From contig CAWZYM010000102.1 of the NCBI GenBank assembly GCA_963966185.1, forward strand, positions 313,501-377,500: a DNA stretch of 64,000 nucleotides, given 5' to 3'. This DNA comes from Rhabditoides inermis. Its lineage: Eukaryota; Nematoda; Chromadorea; Rhabditida; Rhabditidae. Shown here piece by piece: positions 1 to 10,700 of the stretch. The notes below the pieces were generated by a model. It saw only the letters and a program-made list of their open reading frames with translations, searched no databases and had not been told where the DNA came from. Both the position numbers and the translations under genes were made by a program. Position 1 is the stretch's first letter. The number at the start of each line of letters is the position of its first letter.

Positions 1-328
1 ACCTCTTACGCCCGCTATCAATTAAATTCCTCTAATCGGCGCCACTTTATTGCCCCGCGACGAGAGAGTGTGGCGAGGTGAGAGTGCGCCAGCTGCCAGT
101 CTGTCTGATGTCAGAGAAAAAGACAGTCAATTGTGCAAATGAGCGAGAACATCACCACGCACTACGAAACAGCTCACCACACTCCAACAAACTGTGCAAA
201 TTTTATTTTCTGAGCACATACAATAAAACATTACTATATGCACTCACGTCATTCTATATTCAATCAGGGAAGTGAGGCGAGGCGAAATACTATGTAACCT
301 CCTTTTTTCATCCAATTCCTTTGCTCAT

Positions 329-408
329 CTCTCTTTCTCTCTTTCTCTCTTTCTCTCTTTCTCTCTTTCTCTCTCTCTCTCTTTCTCTCTTTCTCTCCCT
401 CTCTCCCT

Positions 409-454
<46 letters not shown>

Positions 455-481
455 GTCTTTCTCTCTCTCGCTCTCTCTTTC

Positions 482-533
<52 letters not shown>
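329..533. repeat. (CT)n microsatellite
   Basis: A nearly pure pyrimidine tract of CT with interspersed CTTT and CCCT. It sits between the alpha 5' module and the satellite array, a position conserved in the family. Open frames rich in Leu/Ser/Phe across it are translations of the repeat. Confidence 0.97.
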
Positions 534-536
<3 letters not shown>

Positions 537-609
537 TTTATAACAAAAGACCAGTGATAACTATATATTATATTTGTATCTCTAATAAATAAAAATTGTC
601 AACCAGCTT

Positions 610-1040
610 CTGATAGGCTTTACCGCGGAGTGTGCCGGAGCGCCCTCTATGTGCATACGAGAGAGTGAAAGATCAGAGAGTAAGAAAGAATGCATATCAG
701 TATCAGTGTTTGATATATTATTTTAATTACTGATCTACTGATCGGCTTTGACCGCGGAGGCGCGCGAAGCGTGCCGGAGCGCTTTCTATGTGCATACGAG
801 AAAATGAACGATCAGAGATTCGGAGAAAATTCATATCAGTAGCAGTGATCAATATATTCCTATTATCACTGATATACTGATATACTTTGACCGCGAAGGC
901 GCGCGGAGCGTGCCGGAGCGCTTCCTATGTGCATACGAGAATGTGAACGATCAGAGAGTGGGAGAAAATGCATATCAGTAGCAGTGATCAATTTATTCTT
1001 ATTATTACTGATCTACTGATAGAATTTGACCGCGGAGGCG
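610..1040 (+). repeat. 139-bp satellite array, proximal block
   Basis: About three diverged monomers of the 139-bp satellite. Each has the GC core GCGGAGGCGCGCGGAGCGTG, then a TATGTGCATACGAGA stretch, then an AT-rich segment dense in GATC and CAGTGATCA motifs. Confidence 0.9.
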
Positions 1041-1800
1041 CGCGGAGCGGCTGTCTATGATCGTAGGCGAGAGTAGATATTTTATAATATTCGATCCGTG
1101 ATAACTAATCATTGTCAACCAGCTGCTGATAGGATTTGACCACTGAGGCGCGCGGAGCGGCTGTCTGTGATCAAAGGCGAGAGTAGAGATTTTATAATAT
1201 CAGATCCGTGATAACTAATCATTGTCAACCAGATACTGATAGAATTTGACCGCTGAGGCGCGCGGAGCGGCTGTCTGTGATCAAAGGCGAGAGTAGATAT
1301 TTTATAATATTAGATCCGTGATAACTAATCATTGTCAACCAGCTACTGATAGAGTTTGACCGCTGAGGCGCGCGAAGCGGCTGTCTGTGATCAAAGGCAA
1401 GAGTAGAGATTTTATAATATTAGATCCGTGATAACTAATCATTGTCAACCAGCTACTGATAGATTTTGACCGCTGAGGCGCGCTGGGCGGCTGTCTGTGA
1501 TCAAAGGCGAGAGTAGATATTTTATAATATCAGATCCGTGATAACTAATCATTGTCAACCAGCTACTGATAGAATTTGACCGCTGAGGCGCGCGAAGCGG
1601 CTGTCTGTGATCAAAGGCGAGAGTAGATATTTTATAATATTTGAACCGTGATAACTAATCATTGGCAACCAGCTACTGATAGAATTTGACCGCAGAGGCG
1701 CGCGGAGCGGCTGTCTATGATCATAGGCGAGAGTAGATATTTTATAATATTAGATCCGTGATAACTAATCATTGTCAACCAGCTACTGATAGAATTTGAC
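1041..1800 (+). repeat. 110-bp satellite array
   Basis: About seven tandem copies with a 110-bp period; the AGCGGCTGTCT motif recurs at 1047, 1157, 1267 and 1377. The unit shares the TTGACCGCNGAGGCGCGCGGAGCG core with the 139-bp satellite. The rest differs: it carries GATCNNAGGCGAGAGTAGA, TTTTATAATAT and ATTGTCAACCAG segments. Confidence 0.93.
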
Positions 1801-4190
1801 CGCAGAGGCGCGCGGAGCGTGCCGGAGCGCTTTCTATGTGCATACGAGAGAGTGAAAGATCAGAGAGTAGGAGAGAATTCATATCAGTATCTGTGATACA
1901 TATAGCCTTATTATTACTGATCTACTGATCGACTCTGACCGCGGAGGTGCGCGGAGCGTGCCGGAGCGCTTTCTATGTGCATACGAGAGAAAGAAAGATC
2001 AGAGAGTCGGAAAAAATTCATATCAGTAGCAGTGATCAATGCATTCTTACTATTACTGATCTACTGATATATTTTGACCGCGGAGGCGCGCGGAGCGTGC
2101 CGGAGCGCTTTCTATGTGCATACGAGAAAGTGAACGATCAGAGAGTCTGTGAAAATTTATATCAGTAGCAGTGATCAATGCATTCTTACTATTACTGATC
2201 TACTGATAGAATTTGACCGCGGAGGCGCGCGGAGCGTGCCGGAGCGCTTTCTATGTGCATACGAGAGAAAGAAAGATCAGAGAGTCGGAGAAAATTCATA
2301 TCAGTAGCAGTGATCAATGCATTCTTACTATTACTGATCTACTGATAAATTTTGACCGCGGAGGCGCGCGGAGCGTGCCGGAGCGCTTTCTATGTGCATA
2401 CGAGAAAGTGAACGATCAGAGAGTCGGAGAAAATTCATATCAGTAGCAGTGAACATCAGTAGCAGTGATCAATGCATTCTTACTATTACTGATCTACTGA
2501 TAGAATTTGACCGCGGAGGCGCGCGGAGCGTGCCGGAGCGCTTTCTATGTGCATACGAGAGAAAGAAAGATCAGAGAGTCGGAGAAAATTCATATCAGTA
2601 TCAGTGATCAATGCATTCTTACTATTACTGATCTACTGATATAATTTGACCGCGGAGGCGCGCGAAGCGTGCCGGAGCGCTTTCTAGCGCGTGAACGATC
2701 AGAGAATCGGTGAAAATTCATATCAGTAGCAGTGATCAATGCATTCTTACTATTACTGATCTACTGATAGAATTTGACCGCGGAGGCGCGCGGAGCGTGC
2801 CGGAGCGCTTTCTATGTGCATACGAGAGAAAGAAAGATCAGAGAGTCGGAAAAAATTCATATCAGTAGCAGTGATCAATGCATTCTTACTATTACTGATC
2901 TACTGATATATTTTGACCGCGGAGGCGCGCGGAGCGTGCCGGAGCGCTTTCTATGTGCATACGAGAGAAAGAAAGATCAGAGAGTCGGAGAAAATTCATA
3001 TCAGTAGCAGTGATCAATGCATTCTTACTATTACTGATCTACTGATATATTTTGACCGCGGAGGCGCGCGGAGCGTGCCGGAGCGCTTTCTATGTGCATA
3101 CGAGAAAGTGAACGATCAGAGAGTCGGAGAAAATTCATATCAGTAGCAGTGATCAATGCATTCTTACTATTACTGATCTACTGATAGAATTTGACCGCGG
3201 AGGCGCGCGGAGCGTGCCGGAGCGCTTTCTATGTGCATACGAGAGAAAGAAAGATCAGAGAGTCGGAGAAAATTCATATCAGTATCAGTGATCAATGCAT
3301 TCTTACTATTACTGATCTACTGATAGAATTTGACCGCGGAGGCGCGCGGAGCGTGCCGGAGCGCTTTCTATGTGCATACGAGAGAAAGAAAGATCAGAGA
3401 GTCGGAGAAAATTCATATCAGTAGCAGTGATCAATGCATTCTTACTATTACTGATCTACTGATATATTTTGACCGCGGAGGAGCGCGGAGCGTGCCGGAG
3501 CGCTTTCTATGTGCATACGAGAGAAAGAAAGATCAGAGAGTCGGAGAAAATTCATATCAGTAGCAGTGATCAATGCATTCTTACTATTACTGATCTACTG
3601 ATAGAATTTGACCGCGGAGGCGCGCGGAGCGTGCCGGAGCGCTTTCTATGTGCATACGAGAGAAAGAAAGATCAGAGAGTCGGAGAAAATTCATATCAGT
3701 AGCAGTGATCAATGCATTCTTACTATTACTGATCTACTGATATAATTTGACCGCGGAGGCGCGCGAAGCGTGCCGGAGCGCTTTCTATGTGCATACGAGA
3801 GAAAGAAAGATCAGAGAGTCGGATAAAATTCATATCAGTAGCAGTGATCAATGCATTCTTACTATTACTGATCTACTGATAGAATTTGACCGCGGAGGCG
3901 CGCGGAGCGTGCCGGAGCGCTTTCTATGTGCATACGAGAGAAAGAAAGATCAGAGAGTCGGAGAAAATTCATATCAGTATCAGTGATCAATGCATTCTTA
4001 CTATTACTGATCTACTGATAGAATTTGACCGCGGAGGCGCGCGGAGCGTGCCGGAGCGCCCTCCATGTGCATACGAGAGAGAATAAAATATCAGAGAGTA
4101 GCAGAAAATGCAAATCAGTATCAGTGATCATTATTGTTATTTTTATTACTGATCTACTGATATGCTCTGACAGCGGAGCGTGCCGGAGCG
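1800..4190 (+). repeat. 139-bp satellite array, distal block (~17 monomers)
   Basis: Head-to-tail monomers with an exact 139-bp period, very similar over 2050-4090. Each gives a 77-residue open frame repeated at 139-bp spacing. These frames overlap each other out of register, so they are by-products of the satellite. One monomer near 2685 lacks part of its core and one near 2455 has an internal short duplication. Confidence 0.96.
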
Positions 4191-4199
4191 CCTTCTATG

Positions 4200-4445
4200 A
4201 GCATAGTAAATATATCTGTAGAAAAACAGTCAACCAGATACTATCAACCAGATAGACTGTGACACTTTCTAATTATTTAAAATTACTGTAAATATAAAAA
4301 GGAAATAAATAAAGATCAGTCATCTACTGGAAGACTGACAACAGCACTTCTAGCACAGCTCCTAATAGCACTTCCAGAGCACATATCAAGTCAATCTATA
4401 TATCAATCGATAGATAATTTTCTCTTCTATTTTCTACCTATATTT
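4200..4445 (+). repeat. Alpha-family conserved 3' module
   Basis: Subterminal region present in every alpha copy. It contains the GTCATCTACTGG segment, short AGCACTT/AGCACAGCTCC direct repeats, and an AT-rich dyad around ATCAATCGATAGAT just before the hairpin. It is unrelated to the beta and gamma 3' ends. Confidence 0.8.
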
Positions 4446-4466
4446 CTAGCGCGCGAAGCGCGCTAG
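4446..4466 (+). other. Terminal hairpin and CTAG 3' end of P1
   Basis: A perfect 9-bp stem with a GAA loop: CTAG on both sides of GCGCGCGAAGCGCGC, overlapping at C. Helitrons are known to end in a hairpin near CTRR. Here the CTAG forms the base of the stem instead of lying about ten bases beyond it. Confidence 0.85.
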
Positions 4467-5732
4467 TCGCCACTCTCCCCCCCCCCCCTAAAATGTCCTA
4501 TGGTGTCTGATGTCCAGACTCATAACTCATTACTCTTTGTACGAATCAGGATACAACTTTGGAGTTAAGGTTCAGTACTACCTGAGACGCGATGGTTACT
4601 ATGACATCTCATTTGCATAACTCCTAATAGGGGTTCACTAGCAACCTGATACATGGACATAGACTGAAAATGGCACTTTTTGACCGAATTTTTGTCATAA
4701 CTCGCTTCTTTTCACAGGTACACGGTTACTACTTGGTACATATGACAAGTACACAAGACTTATAATTTAGGTAAACAATACAGGTAAACAAGTAAACAAA
4801 CAAGTAAACAATAAACACATGTTCAAATTTCCATTTTTCAGAACTTCTATGTAAACTTCATCTCATTTTTGAGATATGAAGATACCTTTCTAGGGTTATG
4901 ACAAGATAAACGTCGATAATCAGATTTTATAATGTCACCTTATTTGCATATTCCTAAATACGGTAAATGTTGTCTCTAAATTACTTTTAAATAGTAAAAT
5001 TAGTTTCGCAGTCAGTTTTAGACCTAGAGACTTGATACTTGGTACAGGTAACAAGTGAACAAGTTCAATTTTTTTGGTAAACAACAACAGTAAACAAGTA
5101 AATAAATAAGTAAACAACTCCAAATCTCATTTAAAAGGTATCTCACGTGTACTAGACCAAGTACTAAGTTCATATTTGTTGTTTACAAGTGAAGTAAACA
5201 AGTAAACAAGTTTGTAAACAACTCAGAAATGTGTTTTAAAGGTGTCTAACATGTAGTACACAAAGTACTCAGTTCGATTTTTTTGTTTATTTGGCATGTA
5301 AACAAGTAAACAATTAAGTAAACAACTTCAAATCTCATTTTAAAGATACCTAACGTGTACTAGACCAAGTACTGAGCTCATATTTGTTGTTTACAAATGA
5401 AGTAAACAAGTAAACAAGTTTGCAAACAACTCAGAATTGTGTTTTATAGGTCTCTAACATGTAGTACACAAAGTACTCAGTTCGATTTTATTGTTTATTG
5501 GACATGTAAACAAGTAAACAAAAAAGTAAACAAATACAAATCTCATTTTAGAGCTGTCTAGCGTGTACTAGACCTAGTACTGAGTTGTTTAAAGTTAAGT
5601 TATGAGTATATACTCAGAGGTTATACAGCGGAAAGGCGAGCGCGCCGAAGGCGCGCGAGCCTTGGAGCAAACGCGGCGCGAAGCGCCGCCACTAGCGGCC
5701 GGAGGCGAGCGAAGCGAGCCTCCGGCCGCTAG
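4467..5732 (+). mobile_element. Beta-family Helitron-like element P2
   Basis: Complete element of 1266 bp. It begins TCGCCACTC, passes a C-run and the 5' box CCTATGGTGTCTG, and has CATAACTC and TCATTTGCATAACTCC segments followed by clusters of GTAAACAAGTAAACA. It ends with three stacked GC hairpins (5634-5732) and CTAG at 5729-5732. It is bounded by the CTAG of P1 and the TC of P3. No coding capacity is evident. Confidence 0.75.
5634..5732 (+). other. Triple hairpin 3' terminus of P2
   Basis: Three palindromes in a row: GCGCGCCGAAGGCGCGC (5640-5656), GCGGCGCGAAGCGCCGC (5673-5689) followed by an internal CTAG (5692-5695), and a ~36-bp palindrome whose outer stem is GCGGCCGGAGGC (5695-5730). 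M11 and M16 carry the same set inverted. Confidence 0.88.
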
Positions 5733-6689
5733 TCACCCGCCCACTCCCTATAAATTATGCTATGGTGTTTGTTTTCTGTCCGCAGTTGTATCTCATGTTG
5801 TAGTTATCGTTGGGGGTTGAGGTATGGAAATTAGATCCTAGGTGGTCCTGGTATGCAATCGTTTACCTGGCGTCCTGATCTGACTATTCCTTATATGGGT
5901 TCTCCCTAGAAAATTAGCATATTTGAGAACATAGAAATTGAGAGATGGCCAGTTCGATGTAAACTATGCTTCGTTTTCGAGCTATTGAGATGTCCTTTTA
6001 GGGTTAGGGTACTGTAGGGTCGGTGATTGAAGTTTTTAATTATTGACCTCATTTGCATAATTCCAAATATGGTAATGTTGTATCTCGGTCAGTTTTGATG
6101 CCAAAGAGTCCAAACTTGGTATGTGACCTGGAGACAAGTCAGCGATGTTGTTGTTTATATGTTTGTCAACAAGTAAACAATTTTGTAAACAATTTTTAAG
6201 TTTGTTTTGAAGGTATCTAAGATGTTGTAGACCGAGAGGCGAGTTCAAAAATGTTGTTTACAGGTGATGTAAACAAGTAAACAACTTTGTAAACAACCTG
6301 AAAAAGTGTTTTGAAGATGTCAAATGTTTAGTAACATTATTGGTGAGTTCGAAAATGTTATTTACAGATGTTGTAAACAAGTAAACAAACATGTAAACAA
6401 ACTGAAAACGTGTTTGAAAAATGTATTGCGTGTAGTAGACTCGGAGGCGAGTTCAAAAATGTTGTTTACATAAAGTGTAAACAAGTAAACAAGTTTGTAA
6501 ACAACGTTCAATTGTCTTATATTTTTTGTGTTTTGTGTTGTAATGTACTTCTTAGTTGGATTACAGGTTTGTGGACAGATTTTAGTTGAGAAACTAGATT
6601 TGAGTGATGATTTCAGTTTTGATGTTTGAGTGGTGAGGCCGCCGAAGGCGGCCCTAGCCCGAGCGGCGCGCCAGCGCCGCTCGGGCTAG
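5733..6689 (+). mobile_element. Beta-family Helitron-like element P3
   Basis: Complete element of 957 bp, TC at 5733 to CTAG at 6686-6689. The 5' box reads GCTATGGTGTTTG. The body contains a CTCATTTGCATAATTCC segment and repeated GTAAACAAGTAAACAA clusters at 6170-6505. The 3' end carries two hairpins separated by CTAG. Confidence 0.75.
6638..6689 (+). other. Double hairpin 3' terminus of P3
   Basis: GGCCGCCGAAGGCGGCC is followed by CTAG, then a second palindrome with stem CCCGAGCGGCGC, then the terminal CTAG. M13 has the same pair inverted at 49501-49552. Confidence 0.88.
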
Positions 6690-7540
6690 TCGCCACTCTC
6701 CCCCCCTAAAATTTCCTATGGAGTTTGTTGTCCGCTCACGTACAGAGTTTCTGGGTAGAGGACTCGAGCTGACCTTTTAGACTTAAAGGGAGTGTACACT
6801 CTGAATTTCGAAGTTGAGTTAGCACCGGGATGTGAAAATATGATGAAAGCAATGCAGTTTTGTCAATACAACTATTTGCTGAAAATGCCTGCAAGTCGAT
6901 TAAAATTGAGCGCCAAATGTGTCAAAATGCAGAAATTGGTGCCAATTGGTGCCAATTTTCAATGTTCAACAGAATTTTTCACCGACTTATAGGTATCTCC
7001 GACACATAGTGTTATTGAGAAAAGTGCATCATTTTCATCATATTTTCACATCCCGGTGCTAACTCAACTTCGAAATTCAGAGTGTACACTCCCTTTAAGT
7101 TAGATTACTCAATGAGACGGCACATAAATTTTTTCATCTCATTTGCATAACTCCTTATAGGGGTTCACTAGCAACCTGACACCTGGACATAGACTGAAAA
7201 TGGCACTTTTCGACCGAATTTTTGTTATAACTCGCTTCATTTCACAGGTACACAGTTACTACTTGGTACATATGACAAGTACATAAGACTTATCATTTAG
7301 GTAAACAATACAGGTAAACAAGTAAACAAACAAGTAAACAATAAACACATGTTCAAAATTCCATTTTTCAGAACTTCTATGTAAACTTCATCTCATTTTT
7401 GAGATATGAAGATACCTTTCTAGGGTTATGACAAGATAAACGTCGATAATCAGACTTTATAATGTCACCTCATTTGCATATTCCCAAATACGGTAAATGT
7501 TGTCTCTAAATTACTTTTTAAATAGTAAAATTAGTTTGAA
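6690..7540 (+). mobile_element. Beta-family element P4, 3'-truncated
   Basis: It begins TCGCCACTC immediately after the CTAG of P3, with a 5' box near 6716. From about 7130 it closely follows the P2 sequence downstream of its TCATTTGCATAACTCC segment. Homology stops near 7535-7540, inside the body, where a minus-strand 5' end begins. No 3' hairpin remains. A 320-bp MITE interrupts it. Confidence 0.7.
6781..7100. mobile_element. MITE with ~66-bp terminal inverted repeats
   Basis: The left arm at 6781-6847 matches the inverted right arm at 7034-7100 over about 66 bases with essentially no mismatch, starting ACTTAAAGGGAGTGTACACT. Flanks show TTAGA on both sides (6777-6781 and 7100-7104), a possible 5-bp target duplication; a 3-bp TAG duplication fits equally well. 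A related beta sequence (M16 near 53770-53840, inverted) lacks the insert. It encodes no convincing protein. Confidence 0.85.
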
Positions 7541-7600
7541 GCTAGTTATGACTCTGGAATGACGTACGGACACCATAGGACATTTTAGTAGAAAAGGCGA
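7541..7600 (-). mobile_element. 5'-terminal fragment of a minus-strand element (M0)
   Basis: Read on the minus strand it starts TC at 7600-7599, has the 5' box CCTATGGTGTCCG and continues to an AGAGTCATAACTAGC segment, after which it joins P4 head-on. The remainder of the element is missing. Confidence 0.65.
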
Positions 7601-7621
7601 CTAGCGCGCTTCGCGCGCTAG
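7601..7621 (-). other. Terminal hairpin and CTAG 3' end of M1
   Basis: Same 9-bp-stem palindrome as P1, with CTAG forming both stem ends. The TC of M0 lies directly beyond it. Confidence 0.85.
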
Positions 7622-7789
7622 AAATATAGGTATAAAATAGAGGAGAAAATTATCTATCGATTGATATATAGATTGACTTGAAATGTGCTCTGGAAGTGCT
7701 ATTAGGAGCTGTGCTAGAAGTGCTGTGGTCAGTCTTTCAATAGATGACTGATCTTTATTTATTTCCTTATTTCTGATATGCACTGATAT

Positions 7790-10700
7790 GCATTTTCTCC
7801 GACTCTGATTTTTTACTCTTTCGTATGCACATAGAAGGCGCTCCGGCACGCTTCGCGCGCCTTCTCGGTCAAAGCCATTCTGTATATCAGTAATTATAAT
7901 AAAACATTGATCGCTGATACTGATATGCATTCTCTCCTACTCTCTGATATTTTACTTTTTCGTATGCACATAGAGGCGCTCCATCACGCTTCGCGCGCCT
8001 CCGCGGTCAAAGTCGATCAGAAGATCAGTAATAATAATAATATATTAATCACTGATACTGATATGCAATCTCTTCTACTCTCTGATCTTTTACTGTTTCG
8101 TATGCACATAGAAGGCGCTCCGGCACGCTTCGCGCGCCTCCGCGGTCAAATCCGATCAGTAGATCAGTAATTATAATAAAACATTGATCACTGATACTGA
8201 TATACATTTTCTCCGACTCTCTGATCTTTCACTTTCTCGTATGCACATAGAAAGCGCTCCGGCACGCTTCGCGCGCCTCCGCGGTCAAAGTCGATCAGTA
8301 TATCAGTAATTATAATAAAACATTTATCGCTGATACTGATATGCATTCTCTCCTACTCTCTGATATTTTACTTTTTCGTATGCACATAGAGGCGCTCCAT
8401 CACGCTTCGCGCGCCTCCGCGGTCAAAGTCGATCAGTAGATCAATAATAATAATAATATATTAATCACTGATACTGATATGCAAACTCTTCTACTCTCTG
8501 ATCTTTTACTCTTTCGTATGCACATAGAAGGCGCTCCGGCACGCTTCGCGCGCCTCCGCGGTCAAAGCCGATCAGTAGATCAGTAATTATGAAAAAAAAC
8601 ATTGATCACTGCTACTGATATGCATTCTCTCCTACTCTCTGATCTTTCACTCTCTCGTATGCACATAGAAAGCGCTCCGGCACGCTTCGCGCGCCTCCGC
8701 GGTCAAAGCCGATCAGTCAGTAATTATAATAATATACTGATCACTGATACTGATATGCCTTCTCTCCTACTCTCTGATCTTTCACTCTCTCGTATGCACA
8801 TAGAAAGCGCTCCGGCACGCTCCGCGCGCCTCCGCGTTCAAAATATATCAGTAGATCAGTAATAGTAAGAATGCATTGATCACTGCTACTGATATGAATT
8901 TTCTCCGACTCTCTGATCTTTCTTTCTCTCGTATGCACATAGAAAGCGCTCCGGCACGCTCCGCGCGCCTCCGCGTTCAAAATATATAAGTAGATCAGTA
9001 ATAGTAAGAATGCATTGATCACTGCTACTGATATGAATTTTCTCCGACTCTCTGATCTTTCTTTCTCTCGTATGCACATAGAAAGCGCTCCGGCACGCTC
9101 CGCGCGCCTCCGCGGTCAAGTTCTATCAGTAGATCAGTAATAGTAAGAATGCATTGATCACTGCTACTGATATGAATTTTCTCCGACTCTCTGATCTTTC
9201 ACTTTCTCGTATACAAATAGAAAGCGCTCCGGCACGCTCCGCGCGCCTCCGCGGTCAAATTCTATCAGTAGATCAGTAATAATAAGAATAAATATTGATC
9301 ACTGCTACTGATATGAATTTTCTCCGAATCTCTGATCTTTCACTCTCGTATGCACATAGAAAGCGCTCCGGCACGCTCCGCGCGCCTCCGCGGTCAAAAT
9401 ATATCAGTAGATCAGTAATAGTAAGAATGCATTGATCACTGCTACTGATATGAATTTTCTCCGACTCTCTGATCTTTCACTCTCTCGTATGCACATAGAA
9501 AGCGCTCCGGCACGCTCCGCGCGCCTCCGCGGTCAAAATATATCAGTAGATCAGTAATAGTAAGAATGCATTGATCACTGCTACTGATATGAATTATCTC
9601 CGACTCTCTGATCTTTCACTTTCTCGTATGCACATAGAAAGCACTCCGGCACGCTCCGCGCGCCTCCGCGGTCAAAATATATCAGTAGATCAGTAATAGT
9701 AAGAATGCATTGATCACTGCTACTGATATGAATTATCTCCTACTCTCTGATCTTTCACTCTCTCGTATGCACATAGAAAGCGCTCCGGCACGCTCCGCGC
9801 GCCTCCGCGTTCAAAATATATCAGTAGATCAGTAATAGTAAGAATGCATTGATCACTGCTACTGATATGAATTTTCTCCGACTCTCTGATCTTTCTTTCT
9901 CTCGTATGCACATAGAAAGCGCTCCGGCACGCTCCGCGCGCCTCCGCGTTCAAAATATATCAGTAGATCAGTAATAGTAAGAATGCATTGATCACTGCTA
10001 CTGATATGAATTTTCTCCGACTCTCTGATCTTTCTTTCTCTCGTATGCACATAGAAAGCGCTCCGGCACGCTCCGCGCGCCTCCGCGGTCAAGTTCTATC
10101 AGTAGATCAGTAATAGTAAGAATGCATTGATCACTGCTACTGATATGAATTTTCTCCGACTCTCTGATCTTTCACTTTCTCGTATACAAATAGAAAGCGC
10201 TCCGGCACGCTCCGCGCGCCTCCGCGGTCAAATTCTATCAGTAGATCAGTAATAATAAGAATAAATATTGATCACTGCTACTGATATGAATTTTCTCCGA
10301 ATCTCTGATCTTTCACTCTCGTATGCACATAGAAAGCGCTCCGGCACGCTCCGCGCGCCTCCGCGGTCAAAATATATCAGTAGATCAGTAATAGTAAGAA
10401 TGCATTGATCACTGCTACTGATATGAATTTTCTCCGACTCTCTGATCTTTCACTCTCTCGTATGCACATAGAAAGCGCTCCGGCACGCTCCGCGCGCCTC
10501 CGCGGTCAAAATATATCAGTAGATCAGTAATAGTAAGAATGCATTGATCACTGCTACTGATATGAATTATCTCCGACTCTCTGATCTTTCACTCTCTCGT
10601 ATGCACATAGAAAGCGCTCCGGCACGCTCCGCGCGCCTCCGTGGTCAAATTCTATCAGTAGATCAGTAATAATAAGAATAAATATTGATCACTGCTACTG

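Larger units (their letters stand above)
1..4466 (+). mobile_element. Alpha-family Helitron-like element P1 (5' end outside window)
   Basis: The element reads 5' to 3' on the plus strand. It holds the tail of the conserved alpha 5' module (1-300), a (CT)n tract (about 329-533), satellite arrays (about 610-4190), the conserved 3' module (about 4200-4445) and a terminal hairpin ending in CTAG at 4463-4466. The next element's TC follows immediately. The same order, inverted, recurs in ten minus-strand copies, which defines the family. The 5' terminus lies before base 1. No transposase is encoded. Helitron-like class is inferred from the TC/hairpin-CTAG ends. Confidence 0.7.

Noticed and set aside
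1947..4255. Series of overlapping ~77-residue frames repeated every 139 bp, as if a repeat protein family
   Set aside because: They overlap in different frames at satellite periodicity and occur on either strand with the array orientation; they are translations of the satellite.
4740..5560. GTAAACAA blocks as telomeric repeat
   Set aside because: They are irregularly spaced short clusters inside a defined element, not a terminal tandem array.
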